Shown here in pieces: positions 1-6,840 of a stretch of DNA of 7,528 nucleotides. Every line of letters begins with the position of its first letter. The first letter of the stretch is position 1. The notes under the pieces are model-generated. The model worked only from the letters and a program-made list of their open reading frames with translations, had not been told where the DNA came from and did not search any database. Source of the stretch: Lentimicrobiaceae bacterium (GTDB lineage: Bacteria > Bacteroidota > Bacteroidia > Bacteroidales > WCHB1-69); the NCBI GenBank assembly GCA_009787485.1, contig WQWP01000104.1, forward strand, positions 1 through 7,528, read 5' to 3'. The translations under genes and the position numbers were made by a program.

Positions 1-63
1 AAAACAGGTAGAGACAAATACTATAAAATAACCATCAAGGAAAAATCAACACAGAATAAATGA
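1..63 (+). CDS. 3' end of an unidentified gene (partial)
   Basis: Frame 1 is open from the first base of the window for 20 codons and stops at TGA (61-63). The residues are hydrophilic and rich in Lys, Thr and Tyr, ending in STQNK. A strong hairpin followed by a T-run begins at the very next base, which is what one expects behind the stop of a real gene. The rest of the gene lies to the left of the window, so neither family nor function can be named. The call rests on the open frame and the terminator directly behind it; 20 open codons alone could occur by chance. Confidence 0.45.
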   Translation, partial: KTGRDKYYKITIKEKSTQNK

Positions 64-101
64 AAAAACTGCCGAAAGGTTTTTAGCTTGCGGCAGTTTT
101 T
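64..101. terminator. Bidirectional intrinsic terminator
   Basis: AAAAACTGCCG (64-74) pairs perfectly with CGGCAGTTTTT (91-101). After one mismatch the stem extends by AAG/CTT (76-78 with 87-89), leaving a loop of about 8 bases. A GC-rich upper stem next to a T-run exists in both reading directions. The hairpin can therefore end the rightward gene that stops at 63 and also the leftward peptidase gene, whose stop is at 167-169. This is the usual arrangement between convergent genes. Confidence 0.85.
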
Positions 102-140
102 AGATCATTTACTGAATATCCCTCATTATCGAAACCTTCG

Positions 141-168
141 TTATCTCATACCCCCTACCTCCTACCTC
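141..168 (-). repeat. Degenerate heptamer tandem array at the peptidase stop codon
   Basis: On the minus strand four heptamers follow one another: GAGGTAG, GAGGTAG, GGGGTAT, GAGATAA. The first two are identical and the last two drift. The array starts inside the TGA stop codon of the peptidase gene (167-169). It is too short and decayed to call a named element. It may be a remnant of a dispersed intergenic repeat or a simple slippage product. Confidence 0.45.
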
Positions 169-1678
169 ACTTCCGCATCAACTTCTCCTCCAGTTCGGCA
201 GTTTTATAAGCAAACCACGCCAAAATAATGGCGTTGTGCCGGATGTTATCCGGTACCAACCGGTCGAGAAAATCCATTACGCGGTGTGAGCCGCGCCCCC
301 ATTCCAACGGATCCTGAAGAAACTGAAAAGCGGGGATGCCGGCTTCATCAAACGGAACATGATCGGTGCTGGTAAGGTTGCGATGGATCACAGTAGTAAA
401 ACCAAGATGGTGCCACGGCTGTGTCCACGCTTTAAACAGCGGCTCCAAGGCTAAATTGTTTTGAGTGGCGATGCCTCTAAATTTACCCGGACCATAATCC
501 GCATTATAATAAGCGGAAATTTTATCATACTCGCTTAACTTATTGCCCTCCTCGTCTTTAACATATTTTTGCACATAGCCTTTCGAGCCGTGCATACCCA
601 CCTCTTCCCCATTCCATAAAATCATTCTGATAGTTCTTTTCGGCTTAATATTTAAGGACTTTAAAATGCGCATCGCTTCTAAAACGCCCACGCTGTTGGT
701 TACATTATCACCTGCGCCGTTGTTCATGGGGTAGCCATCTAAATGCGCACCGATAATTACGAGTTCATTTTTTAATTTTGGATCTGTTCCAATTATTTCA
801 CCCACAACAAAATACACATCTTCATCGGCAATAAATTCTACCTCAATCTCTATCTCTAACCTTACATCTTCTCCATTTTCAATTAAACGCTGCATCAAGC
901 CATGGTGCTCTGAAGTGATATTGATTTCACAGGGCGAAATTTCATTTCCCATTTCATACGGAAAAAATGTGATGACAGGCACATTAAAATCGCCGTTTTC
1001 ATGAATAATTACCGCTGCTTTTTCATCTCTTAAAAAATCTAAAATCTCCTGATAAGTTAACAGCGCATTTTTTGTAGGCAATCCTACTTTCTTTTTGGGC
1101 GTTGCAATGGGCTGATATTCCATCTCTTTTAACTGTTGCTCAGTGTAAATGGTTGCCAATGGGTTAAAGTTGATTTGATACTGCATCACATCGGGCATGA
1201 GCACTATTTTTCCGGTATAAAATCCTTTCCACTGCTCCAATTCTTCGTGAGTAGTGGCGGAGAAATAATAAACTTTTCCTGAGGTCAATCCATCTGTGCC
1301 TCCGGTCCAGGCCACCGGGGCAGGGTAGAAGTGCATGTAGTAAGGTGCGGTCATTGCCATGTAGGCTTTTTTGAGTTCCCAGCCGCCGCGCTCCCAGGTT
1401 TTTGCCTTTTCAATGCACACATTTTCAAGTCCAAGTTTCTTCATTTCCAGCATCGCAATCGTATCTGTTCGCAGCATTCCCGATGAGCCGGTGAGTTTTG
1501 GACCGGCTTTATCGCACAGCAAATACAGGTATTCATCTACTTTCGAGTTTTTTAGCGCCTCCGTTTTTATTTTGGTCGCAATTTGCAGGTCAGGGTCGAA
1601 AATAGAAGATTTGTTTTGTTGGGCTGATAATGAGAAGGATATAAGTAAGGCATATCCTAAAATGAGAGCTCTGTTCAT
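167..1678 (-). CDS. Secreted M28-family zinc peptidase with PA-like insert
   Basis: This 503-residue protein is predicted to be an exported aminopeptidase or carboxypeptidase-like enzyme of MEROPS family M28. A Sec signal peptide covers residues 1-19 (hydrophobic core, then SLSA|QQ). Residues from about 130 to 290 look like a protease-associated (PA) domain inserted before the catalytic part. The co-catalytic zinc site is complete: H312 and D314 in AHLDG, bridging D324 in GAGDN, general base E358 and ligand E359 in WNGEEVG, D394 in YNADYG, and H440 in STDHVPF. There is no obvious C-terminal sorting domain. The ATG at 1676-1678 is supported by the signal peptide beginning there and by a TAnnTTTG element 18 bases upstream. 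The gene diverges from hutU and converges on the partial gene at 1-63, with which it shares a terminator. Substrate preference cannot be read from sequence. The family call is secure; the exact activity is not. Confidence 0.93.
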   Translation of the reverse strand: MNRALILGYALLISFSLSAQQNKSSIFDPDLQIATKIKTEALKNSKVDEYLYLLCDKAGPKLTGSSGMLRTDTIAMLEMKKLGLENVCIEKAKTWERGGWELKKAYMAMTAPYYMHFYPAPVAWTGGTDGLTSGKVYYFSATTHEELEQWKGFYTGKIVLMPDVMQYQINFNPLATIYTEQQLKEMEYQPIATPKKKVGLPTKNALLTYQEILDFLRDEKAAVIIHENGDFNVPVITFFPYEMGNEISPCEINITSEHHGLMQRLIENGEDVRLEIEIEVEFIADEDVYFVVGEIIGTDPKLKNELVIIGAHLDGYPMNNGAGDNVTNSVGVLEAMRILKSLNIKPKRTIRMILWNGEEVGMHGSKGYVQKYVKDEEGNKLSEYDKISAYYNADYGPGKFRGIATQNNLALEPLFKAWTQPWHHLGFTTVIHRNLTSTDHVPFDEAGIPAFQFLQDPLEWGRGSHRVMDFLDRLVPDNIRHNAIILAWFAYKTAELEEKLMRK

Positions 1679-1695
1679 AAATATTTTTTTGATGG

Positions 1696-1703
1696 CAAAG
1701 ATA
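1696..1703 (-). promoter_or_regulatory. Bacteroidota-type -7 promoter element for the M28 peptidase
   Basis: Read on the minus strand this is TATCTTTG, an exact match to the Bacteroidota -7 consensus TAnnTTTG. It ends 17 bases before the peptidase ATG, implying a very short leader. About 19 bases upstream there is only a T-run, so the -33 element is weak. The leader has no Shine-Dalgarno sequence and is A-rich next to the start, as is usual in this phylum. Confidence 0.6.
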
Positions 1704-1734
1704 GTAAAAGGATCTTTTCTGCTAAAAAAAGTTG

Positions 1735-1742
1735 TAAATTTG
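1735..1742 (+). promoter_or_regulatory. Bacteroidota-type -7 promoter element facing hutU
   Basis: TAAATTTG matches TAnnTTTG exactly. No clear -33 TTTG lies 19-21 bases upstream, where TCTTTTCTG is only a partial fit. The element is 26 bases before the ATG of the small frame at 1769 but 110 bases before the hutU ATG. It may therefore have belonged to the antitoxin-like gene first and now drive hutU through a leader of about 100 bases. It is back-to-back with the peptidase promoter, with 31 bases between the two elements. Confidence 0.5.
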
Positions 1743-1768
1743 CGGCATGATTTTTAAAGTGTAGCAAT

Positions 1769-1843
1769 ATGACCGTAATAAGTAGTAAAGAGTTTGTAGT
1801 CAATCAAATAATCACACAGTTGCACAATACTTATAACTCATAA
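1769..1843 (+). pseudogene. Antitoxin-like 5' gene remnant / upstream ORF of hutU
   Basis: A 24-codon frame begins with MTVISSKEFVVNQ (1769-1807). From memory this closely resembles the opening of Phd/YefM-type antitoxins of Bacteroidota, which usually continue NQ-x-KYFDLA. Here the resemblance stops after NQ, and an unrelated tail (IITQLHNTYNS) leads to TAA at 1841-1843, 9 bases before the hutU start. My reading is that the promoter and first codons of a toxin-antitoxin operon were joined by deletion to the upstream region of hutU. The alternative is a true leader peptide whose translation couples to hutU. It has a single His, so it is not a histidine attenuator peptide. The family assignment rests on only 13 residues and is tentative. 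Confidence 0.4.
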
Positions 1844-1852
1844 TTATCAACC

Positions 1853-3844
1853 ATGGATTTTAAACAACAAATTCTCCAAGGCATCCCGTCAGAATTACCG
1901 GCGCCGAAACCTTACGACGCCACCGTAAGCCACGCCCCTAAACGCAAAGATATTCTCACTCAAGAAGAAAAAAAATTAGCGTTGCAAAACGCACTGCGCT
2001 ATTTTAAACCCGAATGGCACGCCGTTTTAGCGCCCGAATTTGCCAAAGAGCTGCATGATTACGGCAGGATTTACATGTACCGTTTTCGCCCGAACTATAG
2101 AATGCATGCACGCCCCATTGAGGAATATCCGGCGGAAACCCAACAAGCCGCAGCCATTATGTTGATGATTCAGAATAATTTGGATTATGCCATCGCGCAA
2201 CATCCGCACGAGTTGATTACATACGGCGGCAACGGCGCAGTATTCCAAAACTGGGCCCAATATCTGCTTACCATGCAATATTTGGCAACAATGAGCGAAG
2301 CACAGACCTTGGTGCTCTACTCCGGTCATCCGTTAGGATTGTTCCCTTCCCACAAAGACGCCCCACGGGTAGTTGTTACCAACGGCATGATGATTCCAAA
2401 TTACTCAAAACCGGACGACTGGGAGCGCTTCAACGCTTTGGGCGTAACACAATACGGGCAAATGACAGCCGGTTCCTACATGTACATCGGGCCACAAGGA
2501 ATTGTGCACGGAACAACCATTACGGTGTTAAATGCAAGCCGGATGTTGCAAGGCGAGATTGCCGGTAAACTCTTCATTACCTCAGGATTAGGCGGCATGT
2601 CGGGCGCACAGCCCAAAGCCGGAAATATTGCGGGCGTGGTGTCTATTACGGCAGAGGTAAATCCCGCAGCCACGAACAAACGCCATGAACAAGGCTGGGT
2701 AGATGAAGTGTATCATAATTTAGATGAACTGTTTGCAAAAGTTAAAGAGGCGCAAACCCACAAAATGGCGCGCTCGTTTGCTTACGCCGGAAATATTGTG
2801 GACCTGTGGGAGTACTGCGTAAAACACAATATCTATGTGGACCTAGGTTCCGACCAAACCTCGCTGCACAACCCCTGGGCAGGCGGATACTATCCTGTGG
2901 GATACTCGTTTGAAGAATCGAATAAAATGATGGCGGAGGAGCCGGAAAAATTCCATGCTGTTGTGCAGGAATCATTGCGCCGCCAGGTAGCAGCTGTTAA
3001 TCAATTGGCTGCAAAGGGTATGTACTTTTTCGATTACGGCAATGCGTTCTTATTGGAGTCGAGCCGTGCCGGCGCCGATGTGCTTAAACCGGACGGCAAA
3101 TTCAAATACCAATCTTATGTGCAAGATATTATGGGACCGATGTGCTTCGACTACGGCTTTGGACCTTTCCGCTGGGTGTGTACCTCCGGAAAACCGGAAG
3201 ATTTGGATATGACCGACAACATTGCGATGGAAGTGCTGCAAAAAATGATGGAAAATTCGCCCAAAGAGATCAGTCAGCAAATGCAGGATAATATTACCTG
3301 GATTAAAGGCGCCAAAGAAAACAGATTGGTGGTAGGTTCGCAAGCCCGCATTTTGTATGCCGATGCGGAAGGGCGTATTAAAATTGCCGCTGCTTTTAAC
3401 CAAGCCATTAAAGAGGGCAAAATCAGTGCGCCGGTAGTATTAGGGCGCGACCACCACGATGTATCCGGCACCGACTCTCCGTTTAGAGAAACTTCCAACA
3501 TTTACGACGGTTCCTCTTTTACCGCCGACATGGCGATACATAACGTAATTGGCGATTCATTCCGCGGCGCCACGTGGGTGTCCATCCACAACGGCGGCGG
3601 CGTAGGCTGGGGCGAGGTGATCAACGGCGGCTTTGGCATGATATTAGACGGATCGGAAGATGCCGGCAGAAAACTGAAAAGCATGCTCTTCTGGGATGTG
3701 AACAACGGCATATCGCGCCGCGCATGGGCACGCAACGAGGAAGCCATTTTTGCCATTAAACGGGCGATGGAGGAAAACCCGGAACTGAAAGTAACGCTGC
3801 CGAATTTTGCAGATGATGGGTTGGTGGATGAGGTGATGGGGTGA
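1853..3844 (+). CDS. hutU: Urocanate hydratase (urocanase), long form
   Basis: This cytosolic enzyme converts urocanate plus water to 4-imidazolone-5-propanoate, the second step of histidine degradation, using tightly bound NAD+ as an electrophile. The 663 residues are longer than the proteobacterial enzyme (about 557) and close to the animal type (about 676). Recognisable elements are YGGNG (124-128), the NAD-binding GLGGMSGAQ (245-253), QTSLHNP (335-341), GPFRWVCTSG (437-446), GRDHHDVSGTDSPFRET (531-547) and NGGGVGWGE (580-588). At the position of the PROSITE signature R-I-C-W this protein reads R-I-L-Y (499-502), so the signature Cys is Leu; this may be normal for the long subfamily. The ATG at 1853 is the first in frame and gives a typical N-terminus. 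There is no clear Shine-Dalgarno. No hutH, hutI or glutamate formiminotransferase gene is present in the window. The gene is visibly richer in G+C than its neighbours. Confidence 0.96.
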   Translation: MDFKQQILQGIPSELPAPKPYDATVSHAPKRKDILTQEEKKLALQNALRYFKPEWHAVLAPEFAKELHDYGRIYMYRFRPNYRMHARPIEEYPAETQQAAAIMLMIQNNLDYAIAQHPHELITYGGNGAVFQNWAQYLLTMQYLATMSEAQTLVLYSGHPLGLFPSHKDAPRVVVTNGMMIPNYSKPDDWERFNALGVTQYGQMTAGSYMYIGPQGIVHGTTITVLNASRMLQGEIAGKLFITSGLGGMSGAQPKAGNIAGVVSITAEVNPAATNKRHEQGWVDEVYHNLDELFAKVKEAQTHKMARSFAYAGNIVDLWEYCVKHNIYVDLGSDQTSLHNPWAGGYYPVGYSFEESNKMMAEEPEKFHAVVQESLRRQVAAVNQLAAKGMYFFDYGNAFLLESSRAGADVLKPDGKFKYQSYVQDIMGPMCFDYGFGPFRWVCTSGKPEDLDMTDNIAMEVLQKMMENSPKEISQQMQDNITWIKGAKENRLVVGSQARILYADAEGRIKIAAAFNQAIKEGKISAPVVLGRDHHDVSGTDSPFRETSNIYDGSSFTADMAIHNVIGDSFRGATWVSIHNGGGVGWGEVINGGFGMILDGSEDAGRKLKSMLFWDVNNGISRRAWARNEEAIFAIKRAMEENPELKVTLPNFADDGLVDEVMG

Positions 3845-3924
3845 ATACTTCGCAGTGGTTTGACATCACCAAAGATTCGGATATTATTCGCTCGCGTACT
3901 TTTGATGCTTTTTTTCCGTTTTAA
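3841..3924 (+). other. Small open frame overlapping the hutU stop, possible gene remnant
   Basis: GTG at 3841 overlaps the hutU stop codon (TGA 3842-3844) and opens a 27-codon frame ending in TAA at 3922-3924. The peptide is polar and then ends in RTFDAFFPF, with mixed composition that looks more like coding sequence than like the AT-rich spacer after it. I recognise no family. The overlapping stop and start would permit translational coupling to hutU. It could equally be the C-terminal end of a lost gene or a chance open frame, since 27 codons are not significant alone. Confidence 0.2.
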
Positions 3925-3941
3925 CTGTTTTAAAATAGAAT

Positions 3942-5450
3942 ATGTTATATAAAATTCAATTATTTCTTCTCTTTGTTTTTTCCTTTCTTCCTTTTGTCTT
4001 CGCCCAGGAAAATCTTAACCCAAACGGCTACAACATTTTCTATTATCCTAATGGCGTGAAATCAAGCGAAGGTACATTAGTAAATGGTAAGCCCAACGGT
4101 TACTGGAAATCGTATAACGAAAAAGGCATGCTCGTTTCGGAAGGAAACAGGAAGAATTTTTTGTTGGATAGTGTTTGGGTGTTTTATGCGCCTTCCGGTG
4201 AAAAAAGTTTGGAAATTTCTTACTGTGAAGGCAAAAAACATGGTTTTAGAAAGCAATATTTAGAAGATGAAACGATTGTAGAAGAGTGGATTTTTGACAC
4301 TCTGACTAATGACATAAAAGCATTTTACAGAACCGGTGAACTTAAACGATTTACACCCTTAGTAGATGGAAAACCACATGGCTTGGAAAAAGAGTTTAAC
4401 AAGGATGGGTTGGTCATTATTGTTTCAAAATATTATGCCGGCATTTTTGGAAAACGCGAATTTATTAACCGTGCCGATAAATTTGGGTTAAAACAAGGAA
4501 ATTGGAAATATTTTTGGGAAAACGGGAACATGAAAATGGAAGGCACCTATCAGAACGACAAGAAAAAAGGTTTTTTTAAATATTACGACGAATCCGGTAA
4601 TTTTAAATATGTGGAGAAATATGATAACGATAATTTGATAGCAGATGCGCCCGAAACGCGGCAAATGGAAGTGCGCACCGCCTATCACGCCAATGGAAAG
4701 CCTTCGATTACAGCTACCTATTATAAAGGCATTCCCGAAGGCGTTCGGCGCGAATTTGACGAAGACGGAAATGTAATTAAAGGCTATGTGTTTGCAAACG
4801 GCATTTTAAGATTTGAAGGCATCACCGATGTGAATGGAAAACGGCAAGGTCTTTGGCGTGAGTATTACCCCACCGGCGAATTAAAATCGGAAGGTCATTA
4901 TATCAATTCAAACATGGATGGCGCGTGGAAATTCTATTTTCAAGATCAAAAAGTGGAAATAGAAGGTCGTTATATTAATGGAAAGAAGGACGGAACTTGG
5001 TATTGGTATTATCCAAATAGGGTGCTACTTCAGGAAGAAAATTGGAGCCAGGGAATATTGGATGGAGATTTTATAGAATATGATGAAAGCGGCAATGTTA
5101 CCGTGAAAGGCGCTTATTTAGAGGGAACTGAAGAAGGAGAATGGTTCTACGTGCAAGGCAATGCCATTGAAAAAGGCGTTTATTACGATGGAATGCGCGT
5201 CGGACTTTGGGTAACGAAATGGCGGGAAGGAAAAACGATTTCCGAAATAGAATACGACCAAAATCTCTTTAACGGAAAATATGTGTTGTATCATGACACC
5301 GGAAAAATTAGAATCACCGGAAAATATTCCGGTGGCGAGCCCGTTGGTGTTTGGTTTTTGTACGATGAAGAAGGTGAACTGGTTTTAACTACGGTGTATG
5401 CGGATGGGAGAGAGGTGCAGTGGGATGATTATAAACTGTCTGAACCATAA
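3942..5450 (+). CDS. Exported MORN-type (YwqK-like) repeat protein
   Basis: The 502-residue protein starts with a Sec signal peptide (residues 1-21, hydrophobic core, FVFA|QE). Nearly all of the mature part consists of about 16-17 degenerate repeats of 20-25 residues with the pattern G-x-W-x-x-Y-Y-x-x-G-x-x-x-x-E-G-x-Y-x-x-G-K-x-x. Clear copies contain NGYWKSY, QGNWKYF, QGLWREY, DGAWKFY, DGTWYWY, EGEWFYV and VGVWFLY. This is the MORN_2 repeat seen in proteins often labelled YwqK-family antitoxin. That label is not supported as a function here: no toxin gene is adjacent and the protein is exported. A beta-hairpin repeat scaffold in the periplasm or at the surface is the reasonable inference. 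The middle (about 150-180 and 225-245) is less regular and may interrupt the array. The ATG at 3942 is fixed by the signal peptide. The next gene follows after 42 bases in the same direction, so co-transcription is likely. Confidence 0.88.
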   Translation: MLYKIQLFLLFVFSFLPFVFAQENLNPNGYNIFYYPNGVKSSEGTLVNGKPNGYWKSYNEKGMLVSEGNRKNFLLDSVWVFYAPSGEKSLEISYCEGKKHGFRKQYLEDETIVEEWIFDTLTNDIKAFYRTGELKRFTPLVDGKPHGLEKEFNKDGLVIIVSKYYAGIFGKREFINRADKFGLKQGNWKYFWENGNMKMEGTYQNDKKKGFFKYYDESGNFKYVEKYDNDNLIADAPETRQMEVRTAYHANGKPSITATYYKGIPEGVRREFDEDGNVIKGYVFANGILRFEGITDVNGKRQGLWREYYPTGELKSEGHYINSNMDGAWKFYFQDQKVEIEGRYINGKKDGTWYWYYPNRVLLQEENWSQGILDGDFIEYDESGNVTVKGAYLEGTEEGEWFYVQGNAIEKGVYYDGMRVGLWVTKWREGKTISEIEYDQNLFNGKYVLYHDTGKIRITGKYSGGEPVGVWFLYDEEGELVLTTVYADGREVQWDDYKLSEP

Positions 5451-5530
5451 ACCTTATTTTTACCTTATAAACAAAACAACCTCAGTAGTACGATGAATGA
5501 CCCCACAAATCCTAAACCTTATTTTTACCT
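5448..5530 (+). repeat. Perfect 18-bp direct repeat, 65 bp apart
   Basis: TAAACCTTATTTTTACCT occurs at 5448-5465 and again, without mismatch, at 5513-5530. The first copy begins with the stop codon of the MORN-repeat gene. The second lies inside the signal-peptide codons of the transglycosylase (the PKPYFYL part). The 47 bases between the copies do not resemble the sequence after the second copy, so this is not a simple tandem duplication of a longer unit. An 18-base identity at this spacing is unlikely by chance, though both copies are AT-rich. Confidence 0.8.
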
Positions 5531-6791
5531 AATTTTATTAGCTTGTTTTTTTGTGGGAACCTCCGTTTTTGCACAGGAACAAGATACAATTCACGCCCAA
5601 CATTTTCAATTAGAAGAAATATTTCAAGAAGATACATTGCAAAACGGCATGGAAAACCACATGCTAAAGGAAATGGACGCCCTGCTCGATTTGTGGTACA
5701 TTAAAAAACAAATGGGAAGCATTAATATAGGAATGCTGAATGATAGCGATGAAGAAAATTGCTTGATAGACTCTGTTGTACACGAGCGATTAAAAGATCT
5801 ACATACGGTAATTCCGTTAGTTTACAATTATGATATCAAAAGAAAAATTGAGTTGTATGTTTGTAAACGAAAACGCTCATCTTCAATTATTTTGGGACTT
5901 TCGCAATATTATTACCCGTGGATGCGTGAGATTTTCGATAAATATGATGTTCCTGAAGAACTGATTTATTTAACCATTGTGGAATCTGCGCTGAATCCTC
6001 TTGCCGTTTCGCGTGCGGGCGCCACCGGAATTTGGCAATTTATGTACCGCACAGGAAAAGCGTATCAATTGGAAACCAACACTTTTGTAGATGACCGGCG
6101 CGACCCGTTTAAAGCCACCGATGCTGCCGCACGGCATTTGCGAGATTTGTACAACATCTTTAACGACTGGGGACTCGCCATCTCTGCCTATAATTGCGGC
6201 TCAGGAGGCGTTAGGAAAGCGATTGCCCGATCCGGTGGCAAAACCGACTTTTGGGGCGTAAAGCCTTTTCTCCCAAGAGAAACGCAAAACTACTTTCCTT
6301 ACTATATCGCGGCGCTTTATTTGGTAAATTATCATTATGAGCATGGCATTCCTTTTGCGGAACTTACGATCCCTTTTAGCGTGGACACCATTATGGTAAA
6401 AAAAGAACTGCATCTTAATCAAGTAGCAGAGATGTTAGAAATTGATATAGAAGAACTTAAAATCTTAAACCCACAGTACAAAAGATTAGTAATTCCGGCA
6501 TATAAAGACCCTTACCCATTACGACTAAAAAATGTTGACATCTTGCGGTTTATCGCATTAGAAGATACGATTTACCGGCATAAATACGACGAGCTTTTCA
6601 CCCAAATGAAAATCCACGAAGGATTACTCACCGAGAACCCCACAGAACTTTACATTGTAAAAAAAGGAGACACCTTAGGCGCCATCGCCGCACGATTCCG
6701 AACAACCGTCCGTAAATTAGCCGATTACAACAACCTACGAAACACCCACTCCCTAAGCATCGGTCAAAGATTACGCATCCCCCCGAGATAA
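5493..6791 (+). CDS. MltD-like lytic transglycosylase with LysM domain
   Basis: This exported enzyme is predicted to cleave the MurNAc-GlcNAc bond of peptidoglycan with formation of a 1,6-anhydro end (GH23 / SLT fold). The signal peptide is residues 1-27 (VFA|QEQ); an LLAC motif at 15-18 is too early in the hydrophobic stretch to be a convincing lipobox. Residues 30-135 are a variable N-terminal part. The SLT domain spans about 138-280, with catalytic Glu164 in VESALNP, GATGIWQFM (176-184), the D-RRDP segment near 201-205, and AISAYNCGSGGV (229-240). Residues 291-335 (VDTI through LVIP) look like a degenerate LysM. A clear LysM that binds GlcNAc-containing glycan is at 386-430 (YIVKKGDTLGAIA through GQRLRIP). 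The 432-residue length and domain order match the MltD type. It probably remodels the cell wall, perhaps together with the MORN-repeat protein 42 bases upstream. Confidence 0.93.
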   Translation: MNDPTNPKPYFYLILLACFFVGTSVFAQEQDTIHAQHFQLEEIFQEDTLQNGMENHMLKEMDALLDLWYIKKQMGSINIGMLNDSDEENCLIDSVVHERLKDLHTVIPLVYNYDIKRKIELYVCKRKRSSSIILGLSQYYYPWMREIFDKYDVPEELIYLTIVESALNPLAVSRAGATGIWQFMYRTGKAYQLETNTFVDDRRDPFKATDAAARHLRDLYNIFNDWGLAISAYNCGSGGVRKAIARSGGKTDFWGVKPFLPRETQNYFPYYIAALYLVNYHYEHGIPFAELTIPFSVDTIMVKKELHLNQVAEMLEIDIEELKILNPQYKRLVIPAYKDPYPLRLKNVDILRFIALEDTIYRHKYDELFTQMKIHEGLLTENPTELYIVKKGDTLGAIAARFRTTVRKLADYNNLRNTHSLSIGQRLRIPPR

Positions 6792-6794
6792 CTT

Positions 6795-6828
6795 CTCTGT
6801 GCAACTCTGTGCCCTCTGTGTCTCTGTG
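6795..6828 (+). repeat. CTCTGTG short tandem array after the transglycosylase stop
   Basis: CTCTGTG occurs four times, starting at 6795, 6805, 6814 and 6822, so the unit length shrinks from 10 to 9 to 8 bases. The array begins 3 bases after the TAA of the transglycosylase (6789-6791) and ends 12 bases before the ATG of the metA remnant. From memory, very similar CTCTGTG/CACAGAG strings occur as dispersed intergenic repeats in many unrelated environmental bacteria; that part cannot be checked here. Confidence 0.7.
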
Positions 6829-6840
6829 CTAAAAACCCCC

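Noticed and set aside
1371..1757. 128-codon open frame on the plus strand
   Set aside because: It lies antisense to the 5' end of the M28 peptidase gene, which has a signal peptide and a promoter. Its translation is Ser/Phe-rich with no family resemblance.
2027..3756. Several minus-strand open frames of 67-117 codons inside hutU
   Set aside because: They are complements of the conserved urocanase coding sequence; G+C-rich codons leave antisense frames open. None shows a start context or recognisable motif.
3574..3759. 61-codon plus-strand frame inside hutU
   Set aside because: It is Arg-rich, out of frame, and covers the invariant glycine-rich NGGGVGWGE region of urocanase.
5532..5549. LLAC motif in the transglycosylase signal peptide as a lipoprotein lipobox
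   Set aside because: The hydrophobic segment continues for nine residues after the Cys and ends in a good VFA|Q signal peptidase I site, so lipidation is less likely.
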